Assembly (NCBI GenBank): GCA_021397835.1
Contig: JAJFZO010000113.1
Span: 1,156,001 to 1,220,000 of the forward strand
DNA from: Moringa oleifera
Taxonomy: Eukaryota > Streptophyta > Magnoliopsida > Brassicales > Moringaceae
DNA length: 64,000 nucleotides
Direction: 5' to 3'
Below the pieces are notes generated by a model. It had not been told where the DNA came from, searched no databases, and saw only the letters and a list, made by a program, of their open reading frames with translations. Positions 47,050 to 58,630 of this stretch are shown in pieces (position 1 is the stretch's first letter; each line of letters begins with the position of its first letter). Both the position numbers and the translations under genes were made by a program.

Positions 47050-50000
47050 ATGGCAAGACTGAATGGAAAAGAAGTTACTAGTAAAAGGATTAACCATGGT
47101 GATGATATCGAGTCTTTAAGGTTAAATATCGAGTCTTTAAGGTTAAAGCTTGAAAGATTGTAGCATAGATTAGATGAGAAAGATGCAATGATTGAGAAAC
47201 TAGAGGACGTAATAACTAGCATGATATTGAAAACCAAGAGTTTGATTATGATGAAGACATACCTCCTCACTCAAAAGACTTGGTTAGATATTGTGTAAGG
47301 TATACAAAACAAGATGAAGGGCAGAATAAGCATAGCCCAAAGGTAGATATCCCAAAGTTTAAAGGTAAAATCTGCGTTAATGATTTTCTTGATTGACTTA
47401 ATACAGTGCAGAGAATATTTGGGTTTCATGAACCACTAAAACATAAGAAGGTGAAGTTAGTTGCATTCAAACTCAAAAAGAATGCATATTTTTGTAGAGA
47501 AAATCTAAGAAGACAAAGAGAACATGAGGAAAAGAATAAGATTGTGACATAGGAAAAAATGAAAAAAAAGTTGAAAAGGAAGTACTTGCCTGAAAATATC
47601 TTTCTCAAAATTAATAATTTCAAGCAAAAGGAACTTATGGTGGAGGAGTATACAGCAGAATTTGATAACTTGAGGCTAAAAGAAGGGCTTGTAGAACTAG
47701 AGGAGCAAACCATTGCAAGATACCTTGAGGCTCTAAAATATGAGATTTCTAAAGTGTTCTTCCGCCATACTGGTCATTGAATGATGTGTGCAAGTTAGCT
47801 TTAAAAGTTAAGAAGCAATAAAAGTTTGAAAATGGATCATAGTATGGTTCCAAAGATGGGTGTTCCAAGAAAGGGTGAAGGATGTACAAGCAGTAAGCAA
47901 GCACCCAACTCTTTTACCCTAGGTGGTAGGAAATGCTTCAAATGTCATGGTTTTGGGCATATTGCTTTTGATTGTCTAAATAGAAGGATTGTAACTTTAG
48001 TGGAAGATGTTAGTGATGGAGAAAAAGATGAAGATAAAAATGATCAAGAACATGATGGTGATGAGGAATATATGACCTATATAGATCATGGTATGTCCAT
48101 TGTAGTGCAACATAACTTGAAAATATCCCATGTTATAGACGATGAAAGTTGGGTGAGAAAGAATGTGTTTCACACCAAATTTACTTCTCATGGCAAGGTG
48201 TGTTTGGTGATCATTGATAGTGGTAGTTTTGAGAATGTGGTTTCCTTGAAGATGGTGCAAAAGCTTAAGTTGGATACCATTCAATATTCAAATCTTTACC
48301 AATTGTGTTGGCTGCAAAAAAGGAGTAAAATTAAGGTAACTAAAACATGCTTAGTCTCATTTTCTATTGGAAAGAATTATAAAGATGAAGTATGGTGCAA
48401 TATTGCTCCTACGGATACTTGTCATTTGTTACTGGGTAGACCTTGACAAAATGATAAAAGGTTGTTATATGATGGTTATAAGCATACTTACTCTTTCAAA
48501 GTGAATGACAAGGAGATCTTTTAACTCCATTGCAATTTATAAACCAAGTCCATCAAAGAAAGAAGTTAGTGCTTTTATGTCCTACGGTGAATTCAAGGAT
48601 AAGTTGGAGAGAGGTGGATTGATTTTTGCTATTGTGGTTATAAAGGAGAATGCATAGCACAATGAATAACCAAAAATCATGAAACTAATTCTGAATGAGT
48701 TTCAAGATGTTATCCTGGAGGAGATTACACTTGGCCTTCCACATTTGAGTAATATTCAACATCACATTAACCTTGTCCTAAGGATTGTTCCTTCAAAGAA
48801 AGCAACCTACCGAATGAGTCCTAAAGAGCATGAAGGGCTTCAGAGGCAAGTTGACGAGCTAGTGCAAAAAAGCTTGATTCAAGAAAGCATGAGTCGTTCC
48901 CTCCTTATTGATGCCAAAGAAGGATGGTTCATGGAGGATGTGCGCGGATAACTATGCTATCAATAAGATTACAATTGATTACAAGTTCCCAATTCTAAGG
49001 TTAGATGATTTACTTAATGGACTGTGTGGTGCATCTATTTTCTCTAAATTGATTTGAGAAGTGATTACCATTAATTTACAATGAGACTGGAGATGAATGG
49101 AAGGTAGCATTTAAAATAAAGGTAGTTTATCTGAATGGTTACTTATGCCATTTATATTGTCTCTAATGCACTAATACTTTCGTGTGATTTATGAATCATA
49201 AACTTAAAAGCCATGCATTGGTTCTTTTGTTATGGTTTACTTTGATGACATATTGGTGTAAAGCAAAAATTAAAATGAGCATATGGATCATACACAGCTG
49301 TTTTTTATTCTGAGAGCAAATATTTTATACTAATTTGAGAAAGTGTGAATTCTTTAATCCTAATGTAGTGTTTCTAAGGTATGTTGCTTCAAGAGAAGAA
49401 ATTATAATGGATCAAAGTAAGATGAAGGTGTACTCAATTGGCCAACACTTACTTCTCTGCATGATGTTCGAAATTTCCATGGGTTGACTTCCTTTTACAG
49501 ATGGCTCATCGAAGGTTTCAATTTCATCATTGCTTCAATCACCAAATGCTTGAAAGGTGACAAGGTCAAGTGGACTAGTGAAGTTGATGATGCTTTCGAG
49601 TTGTTGAAAAGAGAAGTAATAGAGGCTCTTATTTTAATTCTTCCTAACTTTGACAAAATGTTTGAGGTTGAATGTGATGCTTTTAACATTGGTATTAGTG
49701 CTGTTTTGAGTCAAGAAGGAAAGTTTATTGCCATTTTCAATGAGAAACTTAATTATTGTCAAAGGAAGTATTCTTCTTATGATAAGGAGTTCTATGCAAT
49801 TTGTATATCTTCTTGCAAAGCCTTTTGTTCTCTATTTTGATAATGAAGAATTAAAGTTCATCAATCTTTGACACAAGTTAAACAAGAGAAGTGCAAGTTG
49901 GCTTGAATACTTGCAATCTCATAACTTTACCACCATCAAGCACAAATCTGGTGTTCAAAATGTTATTGCTGATGCATTAAGTAAGAAGCATTCTCTTTTA

Positions 50001-51231
50001 TCAACCATGGAGGTTAAAGTAATGAGATTTGATGCTTTCAAGGATCTCTATGAGCATGATGTTGATTTCAGTTCAATATAGCAGAACTGCAAATCAGGTT
50101 CTTGTAAACAATTTTCTGTCTTTGATGGCTTTCTTTTTAAAGCTAATGCATTGTGTGTTTTATTTTGTTCTTTGAGACAAATGATTTTGGTAGAAGCTCA
50201 TAGTGGTGTTTTGGGAGAACATTTTGGTAGAGACAAAAGTTTGGCTCTAGTTCAAGCTAATTTCTATTGGCCAAGGATGTTTAAAGATGTGGACCTATTT
50301 ATGAAGCGATGCAGAGTATGTCATTTGGCTAAAATAAAGGGTCAAAATTTTGGTTTGCACATTCCATTACCGGTGCCTAATGCTTCATGGGAGGATGTAA
50401 GTCTTGATTTTGTTATGGGATTGCCAAGAACACAAATGAACAAGGATTCAATCATAGTTATTATTGATAGGTTCTCAAAGATGTCTCACTTTGTTCCTTG
50501 CAACAAAACAAATGATGCATCTCATATTGCTGATTTATATTTCAAGGAGATTATGAAGTTACATGGCATTCCAAAATCTCTTGTGTCTGATCGAGATTCA
50601 GAATTTCTCAACCATTTTTGGAGAACCTTCTAGAGGAAGCTAACTTCACTAAATTTTAGTAGCTCCCATCACCCCCAAACCGATGGACAAACGGAGGTGA
50701 CAAACAAGAAATTGGGGAACTTACTAAGAAGTTATATTGGTAAGTAATGAGATCTAGTTCTTCCATAAATTGAGTTTGCTTACAACCATTCCATGCATTG
50801 TAGTACAGGTATGAGTCCATTTGAAGTTGTTTATGGTGCTAATCTTACAAGTCCCTTGGATTTGGTTCCTCATCCAACAACCAAGCATTTTAATGGAGAT
50901 ATTAATGAAAGGGCAAAATAGATCAAGAAGTAGCATGAGAATGTAAAAGTAGCCATTTATAAGTAAAATGAGAAATACAAGCAAGTTGCCAATAAACATC
51001 AAAAGCATGTGAAATTCAAAGAAGGTGATCTAGTTTGGATTCATCTAAGAAAGAAGAAGTTTCTACAAGAAAATTTTTAGGAAGTTAAAACCAAAGACTG
51101 ATGGTCCATTTGAGGTGCTCAGGAGGATTGGTAAAAATGCTTATAATATTGGGTTACCAGCTGAATATGGAGTTTCCCCAATAATTAATGTGGCTAACTT
51201 AAGTCCATATCATGCTGAGAGAAACATTTGA
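47050..51231 (+). pseudogene. Ty3/gypsy retrotransposon gag-pol, full-length order but broken
   Basis: The whole polyprotein order is present in broken frames. Gag starts at ATG 47050 with a coiled coil (stop at 47161). The retrotransposon gag domain spans about 47345-47770 (VDIPKFKGK, YTAEFDNLRLKEGL), with two likely Trp-to-stop changes (about 47395 and 47549). A zinc knuckle CFKCHGFGHIAFDC lies at 47934-47975. The protease block is VIIDSGSFENVV (48205-48240). RT runs about 48680-49400: MSPKEHEGLQRQVDELVQK, a frameshift, [12 protein letters not shown], and the YFDD catalytic motif at 49238-49249. RNase H begins about 49665 (VECDAFNIGISAVLS) and ends near HKSGVQNVIADALSKKH (about 49940). Integrase has the HHCC finger (about 50190-50330, ending CRVCH), DFVMGLPRT, SDRDSEF and QTDGQTEV. 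The C-terminus ends at NVANLSPYH (about 51215). Domain order PR-RT-RH-INT is Ty3/gypsy. Long terminal repeats were not found. Confidence 0.95.
47105..47146 (+). repeat. 21-bp tandem duplication in the gag coiled coil
   Basis: The 21-nt unit atatcgagtctttaaggtta(a) at 47105-47125 is repeated exactly at 47126-47146. In frame it encodes IESLRLN then IESLRLK, a seven-residue repeat in a coiled-coil segment. Confidence 0.9.
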
Positions 51232-51647
51232 GACTTGAGATTGGGTTAACATAAGAATGGTTATATTACCACATTTAGTCCATGATGCTATGTGAAGGAT
51301 AGTTGGCATGCACCTGGGAAGATTTTTGTGAGAATAGGTTATAGAAGCTTCTTCAATGGTGGACAGTTGGCATGCACCTTAGCAATCTTCAAAAGAGATT
51401 TATTTCAATCCACTAACTTCATTCTTTTTTGTCACAACATTAAGTAATATAGTTATCAGCAAAAACTTAATGATACTCGAAATTCCAATGCATGGAGGGT
51501 TGCCCCATGCACTAGTACTTAATTTCATGCTTTAGACTTTAAAGATGGCTTAGACTTCAGTCATATGCGTAGAGTCCCTTCGAGTTCTCTCTTCCATCTC
51601 TGTATCTCTATGGTTGGGAGCCATTGAGCGGTAAGAACCATCCAATA
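51232..51647. other. Region downstream of the gypsy pol, no gene
   Basis: A 15-bp motif agttggcatgcacct occurs at 51301 and 51365. This is where a polypurine tract and 3' LTR would be expected; none could be matched to a 5' copy. The sequence leads into the left arm of an inverted repeat at about 51648. Confidence 0.4.
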
Positions 51648-51892
51648 TCTTTTGGGGTGGTGTTTATCTATATCCCTTCAAGTGGTGAGTTGTGAGGTTT
51701 ATGTATCCTTATTTATTATCCTTAAGGTGATTTGATGTATTCTTTGGTGTTAAACTTAGTGGTAAGCCTTTTTATCCCTATTTTCATTCAAATCTATTCA
51801 AACTTGTGTTAATATTATCCAAACAAAATTTTTAGCAAAGTTACATCATTTCCATTCCTAATACTTTTCCTTCAAAATATGATATCATCCCA
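51648..51892 (+). repeat. Inverted repeat, left arm
   Basis: Blocks such as ttttggggtggtgttta, atccttatttattatcctta, aaggtg, tttatccctattttcattca, aatctattcaaactt and aaagttacatcattt recur in reverse complement, in mirrored order, at 52586-52825. The arms enclose about 690 bp of CCCTAAA-like sequence. Confidence 0.8.
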
Positions 51893-52585
51893 AACCCCAA
51901 ACACAGATCTCGAAACCCTAACCCCAAAACAAGTAATCCTTAACCTTAAACTCTAACGCTAATCCCAAACACTAAACTCTAAACCCTAACCCCTAACACT
52001 AACCAATAAACACTTAATCCATGACTAAAACACGAAAGCCCTAACTTGAACCCCCAAACTTTGAACTCTAAATAACACGAACCCCAAACTATAAACCCTG
52101 CTTGAAACTTGAATTCCTAAACCCTAAACCTTTTATTATTACCCCTAACCATAAACCACAACATCTAAACCCTCACCTTAAACCGAAAACCCTAAACCTT
52201 AAATCCTAAATCATGACTCCTAGATCGAAAACTATAACCCTTAACTCCTAAACACTTAAACCTCAAATGATAACTTCTAAACCTTAATCACTAAATCCTA
52301 AATTCTAAACCCTTACCCTTAAACAAAAAACCATGACTTCAAGACCCTAACCTTTACACCATGATTCCAAAACCACTTTAACCCTAACCCCTCAACCATA
52401 AACCCAAAACCTAAAACCCTAACCCCTAACCCCTACACCATGATTCCAAAACCACTTTAACCCCTAACCACAAATGCTAAACCCTAACCCCTCAACCATA
52501 AACCCAAAACCTAAACTCCTAAAACTCTAAACCCTAATCCATAAACTCTTAAACCTTAACCATCACCATTAAAACCTAAACCTAT
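51893..52585 (-). repeat. Degenerate telomere-like array, C-rich on plus strand (CCCTAAA orientation)
   Basis: Words aaccctaa, cctaaac, taacccct and ataaaccc fill the interval. It sits between the two arms of the inverted repeat. A 79-bp tandem duplication starts at 52356 and 52435 (acaccatgattccaaaacca). Its orientation is opposite to the 33-40.7-kb array. Confidence 0.88.
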
Positions 52586-52825
52586 GATACCATATTATAA
52601 TGGAATGGTGTTTGAAATGAAAATTATGTAACTTTGTTGAAAAATTTATTTGGGAAGTAAAAGCATAAGTTTGAACAGATTTGAATGAAAATAAGGGATA
52701 AACGGCTCACCACAAAGTTAAATGCCCAAGGGATATAGAAAATCACCACCTTAAGAACAATAAACAAGGATACAAAATCCTCAACATTGACCACTCAAAG
52801 GGACGCAAATGAACAACACCCAAAA
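52586..52825 (-). repeat. Inverted repeat, right arm
   Basis: Reverse complement of the left arm at 51648-51892, with matching blocks tgaatgaaaataagggataa (about 52682), aagtttgaacagattt and cttaagaacaataaacaagg (about 52752). The similarity by eye is high but contains mismatches and small indels. A few CCCTAAA-like words follow to about 52900. Confidence 0.8.
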
Positions 52826-52914
52826 TCTTAAACCCCAAATGTAAACCTAACTCCTAGAACCTAAACCTTAACATTAATCCTTATCCCTATGATATTATAT
52901 TATCTTTGATACAG

Positions 52915-55900
52915 TATTATGATGGAATTAAGTAGTAATTCCATTGAGTATTAGGTCCAATTAATTATTAAGTCTAATTATATCTTGAATTATTGCACAC
53001 CAAGCTCATCTATATATTAGGTCCAATTATATCTCAAGTTTAGTTATCATTGGCCTAATATTGATATCATATGCCTAAGTGTATTTAAGGCCCAATTATA
53101 TCTCATGTTCAAATTTTGAAGTTAATTAAATCTGAAGCCAATTAATTTTAAGGTCTATTTATCTTAGGTCATATTATTTGTTAGGCCCAATTCTATATGT
53201 AGAATTATTTTTTATGCTTGTGCGTGTTAAACTAATTACATTTGGTCCAATTGATTAACAAGTCTAAGTAACTCTTAAGCATGATTATTATGACCAATTA
53301 AATGTTCGGTCAAATCATATACTAAGCTCATTTTTTCTTAAACCCAATCAAATCTTATATCTAACTAGTTTTTAGGTTTAATGAATTATTAGGTCCAATA
53401 AATTGTTAATCTCAATTATATATTTGATTGAATTAAATATTAGATTTAATTAATTTTTGGGCTCAATTATTATGCTTCAGTTTCAATTAAGAAATGCCAG
53501 ACCTAATTAATTATTAGAGTTAATTATATCTTAAGTTCAATTTTAATTTGGTTTCAATTATATCTTATGTCTAATTCATTTATCGACACAATATATTAAC
53601 TTTATGCACACTATGCCCATTTTTATCTTAAGGCCAATGACCTAATTATATTTTAGGTCCAAATATTTATTAATCTTATTTTTTTCTTAAATCAAACTAT
53701 AGATTATGCTCAATTATTTGTTATGCATAATTATTTATTAACTCAATTTTTTAGTAAGCTCAGTTAAATATTTGGTTTAATTATTTATTAGTTGCACGTT
53801 AACTCTTTGGTTTAATCAAGTATTAGACTCAGATTATTATTATGCTTAATTAATTATTTGGATCTTTAATTGTCGAGCTTAATTACATGTCATGTTAAAT
53901 TATATTTTTCATTAGGCCTAATTATATATGAAATTCAAATTTTCATTAAGCCCAACTAGATATTGAGCCCAATAAATTTTTATTTATAATTAAATTTTAG
54001 GCCTAATTAATTAATAACTTCACTTAAATTATTAGGTCTAATTATTTGCTAGGTCTAATTAATTATTAAGCTTAATTATATTTTAAGTTTGTTATTTTAT
54101 TAGGCCCAATTATATATTAAGCTTAATTATTTATTAAGTTCAAGTGTATAATAATAAGCTCATTTTTTTATTAAACTAAATTAAATCCTAGGTTCAATTA
54201 ATTAGTTGGTCCTATGAATTATTAAATCTAATTAATTGTTAGACCCCATTATGGATTAAGCTTAATTTTTTATTAGAGTCAATTAAATCTTAGGTTTAAT
54301 TCATTGTTTAACATTATTAATTTGTTTTGACATCTAATTAATTATGGGCCAAATTATTTCTTAAATTTAATTAATTATTGAACTTAATTATATTCTAAGC
54401 TCAACTATATATGAAGTTCATTTAGTTTCTAAATTCAATTATATATTAAGCATAATTATTTATTATGATCAATGATATATTAAGTCTAATTTTTATTAGG
54501 TTTATATAAATCTTAGGCACAACATATGCACAATTAAATCTTATGCCCAATTATTCATAGTTCTCATTAATTGTTGATCTCAAATAAATCTTAATCTTAG
54601 TAATATACCTAGTTATATATTAAGCTTAATTATTTATTAGATCAAATTATGTATTGACTTCAATTTTTTAGTAGACCCAACCAAAAACTTAGGCCTAATT
54701 AATTATTAGCTAATTTTTTACATTTAGTTCAATTTAATTAAGTGGACTAAGTGTATATTAAGTCAAAATTTTTAGTATAAACTGAATTAATTGTTTGATC
54801 TAATGAAAAACTAGGCCCAATGAATTGATAGGTCCAGTGACATGTTAGGCTTAATAATATTGTTCTCAACTAATTTAGAAGCCCAATTAATATATTAGGC
54901 TCAATTATATCTCAAGTTCAATTATACTTTGCCTATTATATTGTAAGTCCAGTCATATATAAGATCTAATTATATCATATGTCTAATTTTTGTAGAATTA
55001 TTGATTTAAATTCTAATTATATCTTAGGCCATAATATTATCCAACCATTACACGTTGAATTATTTTTTGGATTCAAACACACTAGCCTAATTAATTTGGT
55101 AAAATTAAGTATTAGGCCAAATTATATATTTGACTCAACTATTTCTTAGACCAAATTATATATTAAGCCTAATTTTTATAAAGCCCAATTAAATCATATG
55201 CCCAACAATTTTTCATACACTATTAAGTTTTAGGTCGAATTAATTGTAAGGTTCAGTTAATGGTTAGATTCAATTAAATTGTAGGTCCAATTATTTAATA
55301 GGTCAAATCATACATTAAATATTATTTCTTATCAGACATAATTAATAAGTAAGTCCAATGAGTTATTGAGTCTAATTAATTGTTAATCTCAATTACATAT
55401 TCAATCTGATTAAATGTTAAATCTAATTAATTTCATGCCTAATTAATAAATATTAAGCTTAATTAGTTATTATGTTTGAATAATTATTGTGCTTAAGTAT
55501 ATTTTAAAATCAATTTTAATTTGGATCCTATCATATCTTAGACTCAATTCATTATTAAGCCTAATTATGTATTTAGTTCATGCATGCTACGTCCAATTGT
55601 ATATTAAGTCTAATTAAACCTTAGACTAATTAAATTTTATGTAAGTTTATTTATTAGTCTCATTTGGTTCTTAAAATCAATTATAAATCAAGCAAAAAAT
55701 TTTTTTAGGCTTAATTATATATTAAGTCAAATGTTTTGTTAAGGGTCAATCAATGTTAATCCTAATTATTTATTAATCTTATCATTCTTACATCCAATTA
55801 TAGATTAAGCTTTATTATCTATTAGCCCTAATTATATATTAACTCCATTTGTTTATTAGACTCAATTAAATCTCTCCCCCAATTGTTCTAGGTCACAATT

Positions 55901-58630
55901 AAATTTTATATCCAACAAACTAATTATGAGGTGCAAGTAATTATTCAACCCAATTAATTGCTACATCATTAACTTTTAGAACACATGACATATCAAGCTC
56001 CATTATATCTTAGATCCAATTAATTAGAGGACTCAAATAAAATTTAGACATTATTTCTTAGGTCCAATTATGTATTAAGTTCATTTATAGGTCTAATTAA
56101 AAGTTGAATCTAATTATATCTTAGGCCTAATTTGTTTGTGGTCTCAGTTATTTATTAGACACAATTATATTTCAAATTCAATTAATTATTGGATCCAATT
56201 ATATTTTAGCCTTTATTATATATTAAGCTTATTTAGTTTTTGGCCTAATTATATATTAAGCTTAATTATTTATTAAATTCAATTATATATTAAACCTAAT
56301 TCTTTATTTGTTGCAATTAATTCTTATGCATATTTAAATCTTAGGCTTAATTAAGTATTCATTTCAATTAATTATTAGGTTCAATTACATGTTACACTTA
56401 ATTAGTTGTAGAGCCTATTTCATTCTTAGGCCCACCAATTCATTGTTAGGCCTAATTCATTAAGTCCAATAATTATTTATAAGGTACAATCATATATTAA
56501 GCACAATTATCATTTTAGGTCTAATTATATCTAGGCTGAATACATTCTTTGGTCCAATTATTTATTGGAATCACACATGAACAATAACCAATTAATTATT
56601 AAACATAATAAATATTAGGCCTAATTATATATATTTCTAATTTTTTTCAGCTCAATTAATTTGAAATCTATTTATATCTTCGACTTAATATTGATTAGGT
56701 TCAACTATATGTCACATTATTTCTTGGGATTAGGCAAATTACTTAATGATGTGTTTCAATTATTTAGTAGGTGTAATTATATCTTCGACACAGCTACACC
56801 GTAGGTCTAATTATATACTAAGTTTGATTATATATTAAGCTCAATTTTCTATACAAGCAATTAAATCTTAAGCCTAGCTAATTCTCATACATAATTAAAT
56901 CTTAGGCCTTGACTGATTGTTGGATCCAATTAATTATTTGACTTAACTAAGGTTTAATTATATATTGGATCATTTTTTATGTCTAATTATATATTAAGGC
57001 TAATTAATTACTAGGTCGAACTAGATATTAAATATAAATTTCATTATGCCAAATCAAATCGTAGCCTTCATTAATTATCATGCTCAGTGAATTGCTAGGT
57101 CCAAGTAATTATATATTTGATCCAATTAAATATTCGATCCAACTAAGTGTTATGCCCAATTGACTGTATTGTTCAATTACAAGTTCAAGTATAATTTGGA
57201 TTCAATTATATGTTAGACTCAATTTATTCCTAGGCCCAATTATATATTGGGTTCATGATCAATGCTATGTCTAATATATTATAGGCCCAATTAAATCTTA
57301 ATCCAATTATATTTAGGCCTAATTATTTGTTAGTCTCATTTCATTCTTAAACCCATTGTAAATTAAGCCTAATTATTTATCAAGCCTAATTATATATCAA
57401 ATCATATTTTTTTATTAAACTCAATTAAATTTTAAGTGAATTAATTCTTAGTTACAATTAAATTTAAGATCAATTAATCATTAGGCTCAATTAATTATTA
57501 AGCTTGTTGAATTATTGGATCATTAATTTTTAAATTCAATTACATATAACCTAATAATATTTTAGACCTAAGTAATTATTAGGTCAAAAGTATATTTTAT
57601 GTGTAATTATTTGTTTGGTTTAATTGTATATGACTCAATTAGTATAGGCCCAATGAATTCTTAGGTGAAATTAAACCTTAAGTCTACTTAATTCCTAAAC
57701 TCAATTAATGGTTGGGACAATTATTTATCAAGTCTAATTAATTATTAGGCAAGAATTATATCTTAGATCAAATATTTTATCAAGCCCAATTACATATTAA
57801 GCTTAATTATTCATTAAGCTCAATTATATGTTAAGCTTACTGGATTATTTGTTTCTTTAATTGTTAAGCTCACTATTACACATTAGGCTCAATTATATAT
57901 GAGACTCATTTTGTTCTTAGGCTTAATTAGATATTAAGCCCTGTTTTTTTTTTATTAAACTCAATTAAATATTAAGCCTAATGAATTATTTGGTTTAATA
58001 AATTATTTGGTCTAATTAATTATTAGAACCATTTGTTTTGTGTGGCATCCTAATTCTTTGGCCCAATCAATACATTAGGCTAAATTTTTTCTTCGATTGA
58101 GTTTTTTCTTAGTTTCAAGTACATGATAAACCCATTATTACTAGTAACCCTATTACAGCAGTAGGCCTAATTATCTAAGTCCAAATTAGAGTTTGAGTCT
58201 AATTATATCTTAAGCCTAATTTATTCTTAAATCCAAATATTTTTTCAGCTTATGCATGTTAGCCCCAACTAATTATTGGGCGCAATTATATATAAATTCA
58301 ATAAGTTTTTGGGTTTAATTATATTTGAGGCAAATTATATATTTCGTTCTTAGGTCCAATTATTTATAAGGATAAATATATAGTAAGTCTAATTCTTTAT
58401 TAGATCTAATTAAATCTTAGGCCTAACTAATTCTTAAGTTTAATTATTATTAAGTCTAATTAATTATTAGGCTCAATTACATCTTAGGCCTAACTATTTA
58501 TTAGGCCCATTTCATTATTTGACTTATTTTTATATCCAGATATTTATATGGCCAAAATTTATATTAAGCCAAAGTTTTTATTAAAGCCAATTGAATCTTA
58601 GGCTTAATTAACCATTAGACTCTATGAATT
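52915..58630 (+). repeat. Long array of an AT-rich monomer of about 17 bp (TTAGGCCYAATTA family)
   Basis: About 5.7 kb built of degenerate monomers such as aattatatattaagcct, aattaattattaggctc, aattaaatcttaggccc and aattatttgctaggtct. The dominant length is 17 bp, with frequent 12-22-bp variants. The constant core is ttaggcc/t-aatta; the variable part is a run of A/T. No open frame or gene is present. It lies between two CCCTAAA-like blocks. I do not recognise it as a named satellite. Confidence 0.88.

Noticed and set aside
47050..51650. Long terminal repeats for the plus-strand gypsy element
   Set aside because: I compared the flanks by eye and found only a 15-bp duplicated motif downstream; no paired LTR, primer-binding site or polypurine tract could be supported.
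52915..58630. Nematode telomere (TTAGGC)n
   Set aside because: TTAGGC occurs only as the core of a 17-bp AT-rich monomer, never as consecutive hexamers, and all the genes in the window are plant-like.
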